Shown here: positions 54,069 through 63,946 of the stretch, piece by piece
Layout: the number at the start of each line of letters is the position of its first letter
Position numbering within the stretch: position 1 is the stretch's first letter
Source: Arsenophonus nilaparvatae
GTDB taxonomy: Bacteria > Pseudomonadota > Gammaproteobacteria > Enterobacterales > Enterobacteriaceae
Length of the DNA stretch: 64,000 nt
NCBI RefSeq assembly: GCF_000757905.1
Contig: NZ_JRLH01000011.1
Strand: one strand, 5' to 3'
The notes under the pieces: model-generated
Seen by the model: only the letters and a program-made list of their open reading frames with translations
Databases searched by the model: none
Told to the model about the DNA's origin: nothing
Program-made: the position numbers and the translations under genes

Positions 54069-55541
54069 ATGAAATACCGTGATCTGAGAGATTTCATATC
54101 ATTATTAGAACAAAAAAAAGAACTGAAGCGTATCAGCTATGAAGTCGATCCTTATTTAGAAATGACAGAAATAGCAGATAGAACTCTGCGGGCCGGTGGG
54201 CCTGCACTGTTATTTGAAAACCCTAAAGGTTTTTCCATGCCAGTTCTGTGTAATTTGTTTGGGACCGTTGAACGCGTTGCGATGGGGATGGGGCAAGAAA
54301 ATATCCAAGCATTGCATGAAGTTGGCAAATTATTGGCGTTTCTTAAAGAACCGGATCCACCTAAGGGATTCGCTGATTTAATCGACAAGTTACCAAAATT
54401 TAAGCAAGTTCTTAATATGCCAACCAAAAGGTTAAAGTCGGCAGCCTGTCAAGAACATATTTGGCAAGGTGACGATGTTGATCTATTTCGTATTCCCATA
54501 ATGCATTGTTGGCCAGAAGATGTCGCACCACTTATAACATGGGGATTGACGGTTACTCGAGGGCCTCATAAGACACGGCAAAATCTAGGTATCTATCGGC
54601 AACAACTATTAACTAAAAATAAGTTGATTATGCGTTGGTTATCTCACCGGGGTGGGGCATTGGATTTTCAAGAATGGTGTAATAAATATCCCGCTAAACC
54701 TTTTCCTGTCGCAGTAGCTTTAGGGGCTGATCCTGCTACTATTCTAGCCGCGGTGACACCTATTCCGGATACGCTTTCCGAATATGCATTTGCGGGATTA
54801 TTACGCGGACACCGTTCAACGGTTGTAAAATGTATATCTAATGAGCTTGAGGTACCGGCGGGTGCAGAAATTATTCTGGAAGGCTATATTGATCCTGAAG
54901 AATTTGCACCGGAAGGCCCTTATGGTGATCACACTGGTTATTATAATGAAGTTGATAAATTTCCGGTATTTACCGTTACGCATATTACTCAACGTAGTGA
55001 TGCTATTTATCATTCGACTTACACCGGCCGGCCCCCTGATGAGCCCGCGGTTTTGGGTGCTGCACTAAATGAGGTTTTAGTCCCTATATTACAAAAACAG
55101 TTTCCAGAAATTGTTGATTTTTATTTACCTCCTGAGGGCTGTTCTTATCGGCTTGCCGTGGTAACAATAAAGAAACAATATGCTGGGCATGCTAAGCGCG
55201 TTATGATGGGGGTTTGGTTTTATTTACGGCAATTTATGTATACAAAATTTGTCATTGTCTGTGATGAAGATATTAATGCACGTGACTGGAATGATGTTAT
55301 CTGGGCAATAACAACCAGAATGGATCCAGCACGAGATACCGTTATGATGGAAAATACCCCGATCGATTATCTTGATTTTGCGTCACCTATCTCAGGTTTA
55401 GGTTCAAAAATGGGACTTGATGCAACCAATAAATGGCCGGGTGAAACACAACGAGAGTGGGGTCGTCCAATTGTTATGACAGAAAAAATAAAAAAACGGA
55501 TAGATGACATTTGGCATGAATTGGATATTTTTAAATTATGA
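54069..55541 (+). CDS. ubiD: 3-octaprenyl-4-hydroxybenzoate decarboxylase UbiD
   Basis: A 490-residue decarboxylase that uses prenylated FMN (made by UbiX) in ubiquinone synthesis. MKYRDLRDFISLLEQKKELKRI starts it. The prFMN pocket includes ENLGIYRQQL-like NLGIYRQQL and the E-x-x-E region PFPVAVALGADP..LSEYAFAGLLRG, with GPYGDHTGYY. It matches E. coli in length (497). AAAGTAGAAA is a weak ribosome site. ubiX is not in the window. fre follows after ten bases. Confidence 0.96.
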   Translation: MKYRDLRDFISLLEQKKELKRISYEVDPYLEMTEIADRTLRAGGPALLFENPKGFSMPVLCNLFGTVERVAMGMGQENIQALHEVGKLLAFLKEPDPPKGFADLIDKLPKFKQVLNMPTKRLKSAACQEHIWQGDDVDLFRIPIMHCWPEDVAPLITWGLTVTRGPHKTRQNLGIYRQQLLTKNKLIMRWLSHRGGALDFQEWCNKYPAKPFPVAVALGADPATILAAVTPIPDTLSEYAFAGLLRGHRSTVVKCISNELEVPAGAEIILEGYIDPEEFAPEGPYGDHTGYYNEVDKFPVFTVTHITQRSDAIYHSTYTGRPPDEPAVLGAALNEVLVPILQKQFPEIVDFYLPPEGCSYRLAVVTIKKQYAGHAKRVMMGVWFYLRQFMYTKFVIVCDEDINARDWNDVIWAITTRMDPARDTVMMENTPIDYLDFASPISGLGSKMGLDATNKWPGETQREWGRPIVMTEKIKKRIDDIWHELDIFKL

Positions 55542-55551
55542 GAGGATGTGA

Positions 55552-56253
55552 ATGTCGACATTAAGTTGTAAGGTAGTTTCTATAGAATCTATCACTGATA
55601 CGGTCTATCGCGTTCGCTTATTACCTGATGGTCAATTTTCCTTTCGTGCCGGTCAATATTTAATGGTCATTATGGATGAGCGTGATAAGCGTCCATTTTC
55701 CTTGGCTTCAATTCCTTCAGAAAAAAAACTAATTGAGCTTCATATCGGTGCGTCAGAGTTTAATCTTTATGCCATGGCGGTGATGGAGCGTATTTTTGCG
55801 CAAAATAGTATCAATATTGATATTCCTCATGGTAAAGCTTGGTTTCGCCAGGGAAGTAAAAAACCAATAATTCTTATTGCCGGGGGAACAGGATTTTCTT
55901 ATACCCGCTCTATTTTATATGCTGCATTAGAAGAAAACCCTGATAGAGATATTACCTTCTATTGGGGAGGACGAAGATTAGAGCACCTTTATGATTTGGG
56001 TGAATTGCAGTCTCTTTCAGAGCAATATCGCAACATAAAAATTATTCCTGTTGTTGAACAACCTGAATCAGATTGGCGAGGACGGACAGGTACGGTTTTG
56101 AGTGCTGTACTGGATGACTTTGGTTCTCTTACAAAATATGAAATTTACATTGCCGGGCGTTTTGAAATGGCAAAAATCGCGAGGGAACGTTTTTGTAGTG
56201 AAAGAGGGATCAGCCCTGAATATCTTTATGGTGATGCATTCGAATTTATCTAA
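55552..56253 (+). CDS. fre: NAD(P)H-flavin reductase
   Basis: A 233-residue ferredoxin-reductase-fold enzyme that reduces free FMN, FAD and riboflavin. The flavin site RPFSLAS (residues 44-50), IELHIGASEFN, the NAD(P) motif IAGGTGFSYTRSIL and the C-terminal YGDAFEFI are all present. E. coli Fre has 233 residues. It is cotranscribed with ubiD as in E. coli. Its free reduced flavin could serve flavin monooxygenases such as the LLM enzyme in this window (inference). Confidence 0.95.
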   Translation: MSTLSCKVVSIESITDTVYRVRLLPDGQFSFRAGQYLMVIMDERDKRPFSLASIPSEKKLIELHIGASEFNLYAMAVMERIFAQNSINIDIPHGKAWFRQGSKKPIILIAGGTGFSYTRSILYAALEENPDRDITFYWGGRRLEHLYDLGELQSLSEQYRNIKIIPVVEQPESDWRGRTGTVLSAVLDDFGSLTKYEIYIAGRFEMAKIARERFCSERGISPEYLYGDAFEFI

Positions 56254-56276
56254 ATATAATAACAAAACAAAAAAAA

Positions 56277-56292
56277 CCGCCCTTCTGGGCGG
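56277..56292 (-). terminator. Terminator of the fadBA transcript
   Basis: CCGCCCTTCTGGGCGG forms a tight hairpin. On the minus strand it is followed by a run of T (seen as A on the plus strand), ending fadBA; it may also end fre. Confidence 0.88.
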
Positions 56293-56328
56293 GAAAATAG
56301 CAACAACATACCATAAAGCGTAGACTAG

Positions 56329-57501
56329 TTATTTAATCCGCTCAACAAGTGTAGCGATGCCTTGTCCAAAACCAATACACATAGTAGCTAAACCAAACTG
56401 AGCATCTTTCCGTTCCATAATATTTAGTAAAGAAGTGATGATCCGTGCACCAGAGCACCCTAAAGGGTGACCTAAGGCAATCGCGCCACCATGCAGGTTA
56501 ACTTTTTCTTCCATTTTATTGATAAGCTGTAAATCTTTTAAACAAGCCAGAGCTTGTGCAGCAAAAGCTTCGTTAATTTCAAAAACATCTATATCTTGGA
56601 GAGTTAAATTAGCCCGTTGTAATGCAATTTTAGTTGCAGGAACAGGTCCATATCCCATAATGGCGGGATCGCAACCAATAACGGACATAGATCGAATTTT
56701 AGCTCTTGCTCTTAATTCATGTGTTTTAGCATATTTTTCACTGGTAACAAGTATGGCGGCTGCACCATCTGATAGCGCCGATGAATTTCCGGCGGTAACT
56801 GAGCCAGAAATAGGATCAAAGACCGGAGGTAAAGCCGTCAGACTGGCTAAATTTGCATCAAATCGAATCACCTCATCTTGCTTGATGGCAACCAGATTGC
56901 CGTCAATATCATGGCCGGCAGTTGCTACGATTTCATTATTAAACCATCCATGATGAGTTGCCTCAGCTGCCTTTTGATGAGAACGTAAAGCAAATTCATC
57001 TTGTTCAGTGCGACTGATTTGATTTTGTCTGGCGAGCATCTCGGCAGTTAATCCCATTGCAGCTGAAGCGGTAGAAATATGAATAGCAAGTTTACGATTG
57101 ATATCGATGCCGTGGGTCATAGGAACATGTCCCATATGTTCGACACCACCGACCAACACAACATTGGCATCACCTGACATAATAAATCGGGCGGCATCAT
57201 GTAATGCTTGCATAGAAGAACCGCACAGCCGATTAACCGTTACGGCGGGTACAGTATGGGGAATATCTGTTAATAGCGCAGCATTACGAGCAATATTAAA
57301 TCCTTGCTCTAAGGTTTGTTGTACACACCCCCAGATAATATCGTCAATATCATTTTTATTGTTATTGAGGGCAGGATTACGGCTTAGTAATTGCGTCATT
57401 AAATGGGCGGATAGCTCTTCTGCTCTGACCTGACGAAAAGCCCCACCTTTCGAGCGCCCCATTGGGGTGCGTATGCTATCAATAATTACAACATTTTCCA
57501 T
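56329..57501 (-). CDS. fadA: 3-ketoacyl-CoA thiolase FadA
   Basis: A 390-residue thiolase, the beta subunit of the fatty-acid oxidation complex, releasing acetyl-CoA. The acylation cysteine is in VNRLCGSSMQALHDAARFI (about residues 82-100), GGVEHMGHVPM follows, and NLHGGAIALGHPLGCSGARI plus CIGFGQGIA give the His and second Cys. ATG 57501 is preferred to GTG 57507. Length fits (E. coli 387). It lies 20 bases after fadB on the same strand. It appears intact while its partner fadB is broken, so it may be on the way to loss or used alone. Confidence 0.94.
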   Translation of the reverse strand: MENVVIIDSIRTPMGRSKGGAFRQVRAEELSAHLMTQLLSRNPALNNNKNDIDDIIWGCVQQTLEQGFNIARNAALLTDIPHTVPAVTVNRLCGSSMQALHDAARFIMSGDANVVLVGGVEHMGHVPMTHGIDINRKLAIHISTASAAMGLTAEMLARQNQISRTEQDEFALRSHQKAAEATHHGWFNNEIVATAGHDIDGNLVAIKQDEVIRFDANLASLTALPPVFDPISGSVTAGNSSALSDGAAAILVTSEKYAKTHELRARAKIRSMSVIGCDPAIMGYGPVPATKIALQRANLTLQDIDVFEINEAFAAQALACLKDLQLINKMEEKVNLHGGAIALGHPLGCSGARIITSLLNIMERKDAQFGLATMCIGFGQGIATLVERIK

Positions 57502-57520
57502 GATCACGACCTTAAGCCTA

Positions 57521-59694
57521 TTATTTGCTGTTAAAGGTGATTTTTTCTGGCGCTGGATAATAACTTGCTTGTTTTTCTGCTTTGTTTTTTAAACTATCAG
57601 GAATGGCATATAAAGGCCCCAAAGAGGCATATTTTTCTGCCATTTTGATAAAATTTTGGATACCGAAATTATCAAGATAGCAGACCGCACCACCTCGAAA
57701 TGGCGGAAAACCTAAGCCGTATACCAGGGCAATATCGGCTTCTGCTGGGCTAGCAATAATGTGCTCATCTAAACAACGAACTACTTCATTAATCATCGGT
57801 ATCATCATGCGCATGATAATATCTTGCTCAGTAAATTGTTTGCCAGTAGCGCCAATTTTGCTTAGTAAGTCTTTAATTTTAGGATCGCGTTGTTTCTGTA
57901 TTTTTCCTTTTTTATCGCTAACGTATTGATAAAAACCAACGCCATTTTTCTGGCCGAAACGCTGATGATTAAATAGAACAGTAATAGCATCTTGAGCAAT
58001 TTTTGCCATACGTTTTGGAAAACTGTCAGCCATAACTTGTTGGGCGTGTTGCACGGTATCAATACCAATAACATCAATCAAATAAGCCGGCCCCATCGGC
58101 CAGCCAAATTGTTTTTCCATGATCTTATCGATTTGATAAAAATCAGCACCATCTTGTAATAGTAAATTAAAGCCAGACAAATAAGGGAATAGTACACGGT
58201 TAACAAAAAAACCTGGACAATCATTGACGACGATAGCTGTTTTACCCATTTTATTCGCATAGGCAGTTATCATATCGATAGTTTTGGTGCTAGTTTTTTC
58301 GCCCTTAATGATTTCCACTAATGGCATTCGATGAACAGGATTAAAAAAATGCATACCACAGAAATTTTCCGGCCGCTGTAAAACACTAGCTAATTTTGTG
58401 ATGGGAATAGTTGAAGTATTGGAGGCTAATAAAGCATTTTGATTTAATAATTTTTCTGTTTCGGCTAAAACGACCGTTTTGACCTTTGGATCTTCAACCA
58501 CCGCTTCGACAATAATTTGCGCATTTTCAATTCCAGCGTAATTTAGCGTTGGAGTAATTGAAGATAATATCTTCGCCATCTCCAGCGCTGAAATTTGCTT
58601 ACGTTCAAATTGATTATTTAGCAATTTAGCGGCTTCATTCATACCTAACTGAAGAGATTTTTCATTATGATAGGTATACCCTTACGTGCTGATTGATAAG
58701 CAATACCACCACCCATGATACCAGCGCCAACAACGGCAGCTTTTATGGGGGCTTCAATGGATTGGCTTCTCTGTTTAGCTAAATTTTTAACATATTGATC
58801 ATTGAGAAAAACTCTAATTAAAGCATGCGCTGCAGGGCTGTCAGTCAGTGGAATGAAAGCTTCGGTTTCCAATGATAACGCTTCTTTACGTCCACAATTG
58901 GCCGCTTTTTCGATAGTTTCTAACGCTTTCGATGGTGCTGGGTAATGTGAGCCTGCCGCTTTCATGACTAAACCTTTTGCGACATTAAAACTCATCGTTT
59001 GTTCTATTTTATTCAGTTTTAAAGGTTGGGTTTTAGATTGCCGTACTTGCTGCCAATCTAATCTGCTGGCAATCGCATTTTCCAATAGTACCAGGGCTGA
59101 ATTTAGTAACTGTTCTTTGGCCACAATCGCGTCAATCAGGCCATTTTTTAAAGCGGTTTCGGCATCGATATCTTTTCCTGTGGTGATCATCTGTAATGCA
59201 TTATCTAAACCAATTAAGCGCGGTAGCCGCACTGAACCACCAAACCCAGGCATAATACCCAGTTTAACTTCTGGTAAACCAATTTTAAGATCGGGTGTAG
59301 CGATACGGTAATCTGTTGCTAATGCGCACTCACAGCCTCCTCCCAAAGCGTAACCATTAATGGCGGTTACAGTTGGAATGGGTAAGTCTTCGATACGATT
59401 AAAGATGCTGTTAGTAAAATTAAGCCATTGTTGAAGTTGTGACTTTGGTGCATTAAATAGCGCGAGAAATTGTTTAATATCTGCACCAACAATAAAAGTG
59501 GGTTTTTGTGAAATCAGAATAAGCCCTTTTAATTGACTTAGGATCTTTTTGTTTTCCAGTGAATCAATAGCTTTGTTTAGTGAATCAACGGTTTCTAAAT
59601 CAAATTTATTAATGGTATTTGGCGAATTAAATACCAATTTTGCGATACCGGGTTTTATCCAATCAACCTGAATAGTATTACTTTGATAGAGCAT
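57521..59694 (-). pseudogene. fadB: FadB, multifunctional beta-oxidation alpha subunit, frameshifted
   Basis: The alpha subunit of the fatty-acid oxidation complex: enoyl-CoA hydratase/isomerase N-terminal half and 3-hydroxyacyl-CoA dehydrogenase C-terminal half. The first frame (59694-58645) carries GGGCECALATDYRIA and the NAD motif AAVVGAGIMGGGIAYQ, then stops. The second (from about 58665 to 57521) continues KSLQLGMNEAAKLL with ASNTSTIPIT and CPGFFVNRVLFPYL. E. coli reads VMKDINDKSLTLGM across this point. A 13-base loss between two AATGAAA repeats would explain the sequence exactly; putting it back gives 728 residues, E. coli 729. The truncated product would retain only the hydratase part. 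The C-terminal frame has an ATG at 58642 but no clear ribosome site. Confidence 0.9.
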
Positions 59695-59963
59695 ACTGTT
59701 CTCCTATGATTTCCGTCTGGTACGACCAGGGATTAGCAGTGTGATTTTTTTGTTAAAAAAATGCAAATTAAGTATAAAAAATATGCTAGCCTGATCACAA
59801 CAAATTCTATGGGTTATTGAAAACCGCGCTAATACTTACTTATTTGTTTTTATTGATAAAAATGAGACACTTTAGTTGGGGAAAAGCATTTATTAAATTA
59901 ATGATAATATTTAATCTGATATTTTGCTGAATATTAGAGATAAAAATAACAGGTGAACTAAAA
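59695..59963. other. Divergent promoter region fadB/pepQ
   Basis: About 270 bases. FadR controls fadBA in E. coli; I did not see a convincing site. Nothing else noted. Confidence 0.35.
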
Positions 59964-61298
59964 ATGGAAAATTTTGCTAGTCAATATCAAGAACATATTA
60001 AAACATTGCAGCAACGTACCCAGAATGTTTTGAAAAATAATAAATTGAATGTCTTACTTATCCATTCTGGAGAGCCGAAAGGCGTTTTTCTTGATGACTA
60101 CCATTATCCATTCAAAGCTAATCCACATTTCAAAGCTTGGCTACCTATTACTCAAGTTGCCCATTGTTGGTTATTAGTTGATGGAGTTAGCAAACCGAAA
60201 CTGTGGTTTTATTCTCCAATTGATTATTGGCATAGTATTGATCCTCTACCGGACAGCTTTTGGCTAAAAGAGTTTGAGTTGTTCCATTTAAAGGAGGCTA
60301 ATGATATTAAAAAATGGTTATTTCAGTTAGATAAAAAACATACTGGTTATATTGGTGAATCTATTGATCTAGCTAAAGAATTAGGTATTTCAGCGGTTAA
60401 TATTAATAGCAAATCGGTATTAGATTATTTTCATTTTCATCGGGCTTATAAGACCAATTATGAATTGAGTTGCTTACAACAAGCGCAGAAAATGGCAATA
60501 GCTGGTCATCATGCCGCTAGTGAGGATTTCTATCAGGGAGCGAGTGAATTTGATATTAATGTTAGTTACTTGCAGGCAACAGGTCAGCGAGATATCGACG
60601 TGCCATACAGTAATATTATTGCACTCAATGAAAATTGTTCAGTACTCCACTACACTAAATTGAAATATCAGCCACCAAAGAAAATGTATAGTTTTTTAAT
60701 TGATGCGGGCGCTGAATATCACGGTTATGCCGCAGATATTACGCGTACTTATGCGGCTAAAAATAATGATGAATTTGCTAATTTGATTAACGGCTTGGAT
60801 AGTAAACAGCAGATATTGATCGATACAATTAAAACCGGTATTCGCTATACTGAATATCATCAACAGATGCATCAACATATTGCATCTTTATTGCTAGATC
60901 ATGGCATTATTTGCAATATCAGTGTAGAGACAATGATAGAAAAAGGGCTTACAACACCATTTTTCCCACATGGCTTAGGCCACCTTTTGGGATTACAAGT
61001 TCATGATGTTGGTGGATTGATGCAGGATGAAACGGGAGAGTCTTTGGCTGCACCAGAATGTTATCCTTTCTTACGTTGCACTCGGATCTTACAACCTGGT
61101 ATGGTATTAACTATTGAACCTGGTCTCTACTTCATCGAGACACTATTAGCTCCTTGGCGCGAAGGATCGTTTAGTAAATATTTTAACTGGTCTAAAATTG
61201 CGTCCTTTATGCCCTATGGTGGTATTCGTATCGAAGATAATATCATCATATATGAGAATAAAGTTGAAAATATGACACGTAATTTACATTTAAAATAA
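59964..61298 (+). CDS. pepQ: Xaa-Pro dipeptidase PepQ
   Basis: A 444-residue M24 metallopeptidase (prolidase) that hydrolyses dipeptides with C-terminal proline and some organophosphates. The two-metal site is in FLIDAGAEYHGYAADITRTYA (two Asp), HGLGHLLGLQVHDVGG (His), TIEPGLYFI (Glu) and GGIRIEDNI (Glu). Length matches E. coli (443). AGGTGAAC stands before the ATG. yigZ overlaps its last base, then trkH and hemG: the same order as in E. coli. Confidence 0.95.
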   Translation: MENFASQYQEHIKTLQQRTQNVLKNNKLNVLLIHSGEPKGVFLDDYHYPFKANPHFKAWLPITQVAHCWLLVDGVSKPKLWFYSPIDYWHSIDPLPDSFWLKEFELFHLKEANDIKKWLFQLDKKHTGYIGESIDLAKELGISAVNINSKSVLDYFHFHRAYKTNYELSCLQQAQKMAIAGHHAASEDFYQGASEFDINVSYLQATGQRDIDVPYSNIIALNENCSVLHYTKLKYQPPKKMYSFLIDAGAEYHGYAADITRTYAAKNNDEFANLINGLDSKQQILIDTIKTGIRYTEYHQQMHQHIASLLLDHGIICNISVETMIEKGLTTPFFPHGLGHLLGLQVHDVGGLMQDETGESLAAPECYPFLRCTRILQPGMVLTIEPGLYFIETLLAPWREGSFSKYFNWSKIASFMPYGGIRIEDNIIIYENKVENMTRNLHLK

Positions 61299-61909
61299 TG
61301 AATGCTTATTTGATACCCGCAGAGTCGGTTGTTGTTACCGAAGAGATTAAAAAAAGCCGTTTCATTACTTATTTGGAACATACTGATGGAATTGCAGAAG
61401 CAAAAAATTTTATCCAAACTATCAAACATAAATACCCTGATGCTCGCCATCATTGTTGGGCCTATGTTGCTGGTAGGCCTGATGATTGCCAAAAATTAGG
61501 TTTTTCCGATGATGGTGAGCCAACAGGAACGGCAGGTAAGCCGATGATCACTCAGTTATTAGCTAGCCATATTGGTGAAATTACTGTCGTTGTGGTGCGT
61601 TATTTTGGCGGTATTAAATTGGGAACTGGGGGCTTGGTTAGAGCCTATGGTAACAGTGTTCAACATGCACTTAACCTCTTAAACACCCAGCAAAAAGTGC
61701 TACAAAAATATTATTTAATACATTGTGAATATGTGCATATAAAAATGATTGAGCAATTAATACAACAATCAGCAGGGCAGATCCTAGCGCGAGAATATAG
61801 TGAAAATGTGATATTAGAAATTTCACTACCTATCAATGTTGAACAAAAGTTTGCGGATAAATTACGTAATTTAAGTAGAGGCGCATTAAATTTAACCCCT
61901 AAATCTTAA
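61298..61909 (+). CDS. yigZ: IMPACT-family protein YigZ
   Basis: A 203-residue member of the IMPACT/YigZ family, homologous to a eukaryotic translational regulator; its bacterial role is not settled. The N-terminal domain has KKSRFITYLEHTD, DARHHCWAYVAG and FSDDGEPTGTAGKPM, ending with VVVRYFGGIKLGTGGLVRAYG. A small ferredoxin-like C-terminal domain follows (about 140-203). It overlaps the pepQ stop by one base, so translation is coupled. Length fits (E. coli 204). Confidence 0.94.
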   Translation: MNAYLIPAESVVVTEEIKKSRFITYLEHTDGIAEAKNFIQTIKHKYPDARHHCWAYVAGRPDDCQKLGFSDDGEPTGTAGKPMITQLLASHIGEITVVVVRYFGGIKLGTGGLVRAYGNSVQHALNLLNTQQKVLQKYYLIHCEYVHIKMIEQLIQQSAGQILAREYSENVILEISLPINVEQKFADKLRNLSRGALNLTPKS

Positions 61910-61939
61910 TGTTATGACTAGATTCTCAAGGAACCACTC

Positions 61940-63391
61940 ATGCATTTTCGAGCAATAACCCGAATTGTTGGGCTACTTGTTATCTTATTTTCTGTCACTA
62001 TGATTATTCCCGGCATAGTGGCATTGATTTATCGAGATGGAGCAGGACGCGCCTTTAGCCAAACCTTTGTTGCGGCATTAATTATCGGATTGTTACTATG
62101 GATACCAAATAGAAACAATCGGCATGATCTAAAACCTAAAGAAGGTTTTCTGATAGTCGCCCTTTTTTGGACCGTGTTAGGTAGTGTTGGAGCACTACCT
62201 TTTATTTTTTCTGATCGGCCTCATCTTTCGGTTACCGATGCTTTTTTTGAATCTTTTTCCGGTTTAACAACAACTGGAGCAACCACATTGGTTGGGTTAG
62301 ACACTTTACCCAAAGCAATACTCTTTTATCGACAGATGCTACAGTGGTTAGGTGGTATGGGAATTATTGTTTTAGCGGTAGCCATATTACCTTTATTAGG
62401 CGTAGGTGGAATGCAGCTTTATCGGGCAGAAATGCCTGGCCCACTTAAAGACAATAAAATGCGTCCAAGGATTGCAGAAACGGCAAAGACACTTTGGTTA
62501 ATCTATGTTTTGCTTACTATAGTCTGCGCGATAGCATTATGGGGCGCTGGCATGGATGTTTTTGATGCTATCTCCCATAGTTTTTCTACTGTCGCTATTG
62601 GTGGATTTTCTACTCATGACCAAAGTATTGGCTACTTTAATAGCCCTGCTATTAATACCATTATTGCTATTTTTTTGCTGATTTCTGGCTGTAATTTTGG
62701 TCTTCATTTTGCCGTATTATCTGGCCGTAGTCTGACAATTTACTGGCGTGATCCTGAATTTAGAGTATTTATCGGTTTTCAAATAGTTTTGATAATCATT
62801 TGTACGTTAGTACTTCTATATCATTCAGTTTATGACTCTCTATTACAAACATTTGATCAAGCCTTTTTTCAGGTTGTCTCTATCGCAACAACAGCCGGTT
62901 TTAGTACCGATGGGTTTGCAAATTGGCCGCTTTTTCTACCGATATTGTTACTTTGTGCTGCTTTTGTCGGTGGGTGTGCAGGATCAACCGGAGGTGGATT
63001 AAAAGTTATTCGAATTTTACTATTATTCTTGCAGGGTTCACGGGAGTTAAAACGGTTAGTACATCCAAATGCTGTTTACACGATAAAATTAGGCTCCAGG
63101 GCATTACCTGAACGTATTATTGAAGCTGTTTGGGGTTTTTTTTCTGCTTATGCATTGGTTTTTATTATAAGTTTATTATTGTTAATTGCTACCGGTGTAG
63201 ATGAGTTTTCAGCTTTTGCTGCAATTGCGGCAACACTGAATAATTTAGGGCCAGGATTAGGCTCGGTAGCTGAAAACTTTACTACCATGAATCCAACGGG
63301 AAAATGGATCCTAATAGTCACTATGTTATTTGGTCGATTGGAAGTGTTCACTTTACTTGTTCTTTTCACTCCAACCTTTTGGCGGGAATAA
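61940..63391 (+). CDS. trkH: Potassium uptake protein TrkH
   Basis: A 483-residue membrane subunit of the Trk potassium uptake system, gated by TrkA. Four pore repeats are visible from their selectivity-filter segments: SGLTTTGATT, STVAIGGFSTHD, SIATTAGFSTDG and ATLNNLGPGLG. It has about ten to twelve membrane segments and ends FTPTFWRE as in E. coli (483 residues). AAGGAA lies before the ATG. hemG follows after 27 bases. TrkA is not in this window. Confidence 0.96.
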   Translation: MHFRAITRIVGLLVILFSVTMIIPGIVALIYRDGAGRAFSQTFVAALIIGLLLWIPNRNNRHDLKPKEGFLIVALFWTVLGSVGALPFIFSDRPHLSVTDAFFESFSGLTTTGATTLVGLDTLPKAILFYRQMLQWLGGMGIIVLAVAILPLLGVGGMQLYRAEMPGPLKDNKMRPRIAETAKTLWLIYVLLTIVCAIALWGAGMDVFDAISHSFSTVAIGGFSTHDQSIGYFNSPAINTIIAIFLLISGCNFGLHFAVLSGRSLTIYWRDPEFRVFIGFQIVLIIICTLVLLYHSVYDSLLQTFDQAFFQVVSIATTAGFSTDGFANWPLFLPILLLCAAFVGGCAGSTGGGLKVIRILLLFLQGSRELKRLVHPNAVYTIKLGSRALPERIIEAVWGFFSAYALVFIISLLLLIATGVDEFSAFAAIAATLNNLGPGLGSVAENFTTMNPTGKWILIVTMLFGRLEVFTLLVLFTPTFWRE

Positions 63392-63418
63392 TCATTTATA
63401 TAATTTTATAGGTAACAC

Positions 63419-63946
63419 ATGAGCTATTTGCTACTTTATTCTGGTGAAAATGGTCAGACTAAAAAAATAATACTTAAAATTACTGAATATTTACGTAAAG
63501 AAGGTAAGCAATGTGATGTTAGAGATTTAAATATGGATAAAAATTTTAATCTTTCTGTCTACCAAAAAGTATTAGTCGGTGCTTCAATCCGTTATGGTCA
63601 TTTTAATCCTGCAGTGTTGAGTTTTGTGCAAAATCACCAAAAAGAGTTGAATACTATGCCAAGTGCATTTTTTGGCGTTAATTTAACGGCCAGAAAACAA
63701 GGCAAAGATACACCTGAAACAAATGTTTATGTACGTAAATTTTTAACTAAAATTCCGTGGCAACCAACTATTACTAATGTGTTTGCCGGAGCGCTACGTT
63801 ATCCCCAATATAAATGGTTAGATCGTATTATGATCCAATTTATTATGAAAATAACAGGTGGAGAAACGAATACAAATAAAGAGGTTGAATATACTGATTG
63901 GCAAAAAGTCGAATACTTTGCGCGTGAATTTAATGCGCTTAAATAA
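63419..63946 (+). CDS. hemG: Protoporphyrinogen IX dehydrogenase HemG
   Basis: A 175-residue flavodoxin-type enzyme that oxidises protoporphyrinogen IX to protoporphyrin IX, passing electrons to quinone; the next-to-last step of haem synthesis. LLLYSGENGQTKKI holds the FMN phosphate loop and YQKVLVGASIRYGHFNPAVLSFV the flavin site. FFGVNLTARKQGKDTPETNVYV is diagnostic of HemG. Length is close to E. coli (181). AGGTAAC stands before the ATG. In E. coli an rRNA operon follows; the last 54 bases here do not yet show one. Confidence 0.95.
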   Translation: MSYLLLYSGENGQTKKIILKITEYLRKEGKQCDVRDLNMDKNFNLSVYQKVLVGASIRYGHFNPAVLSFVQNHQKELNTMPSAFFGVNLTARKQGKDTPETNVYVRKFLTKIPWQPTITNVFAGALRYPQYKWLDRIMIQFIMKITGGETNTNKEVEYTDWQKVEYFAREFNALK

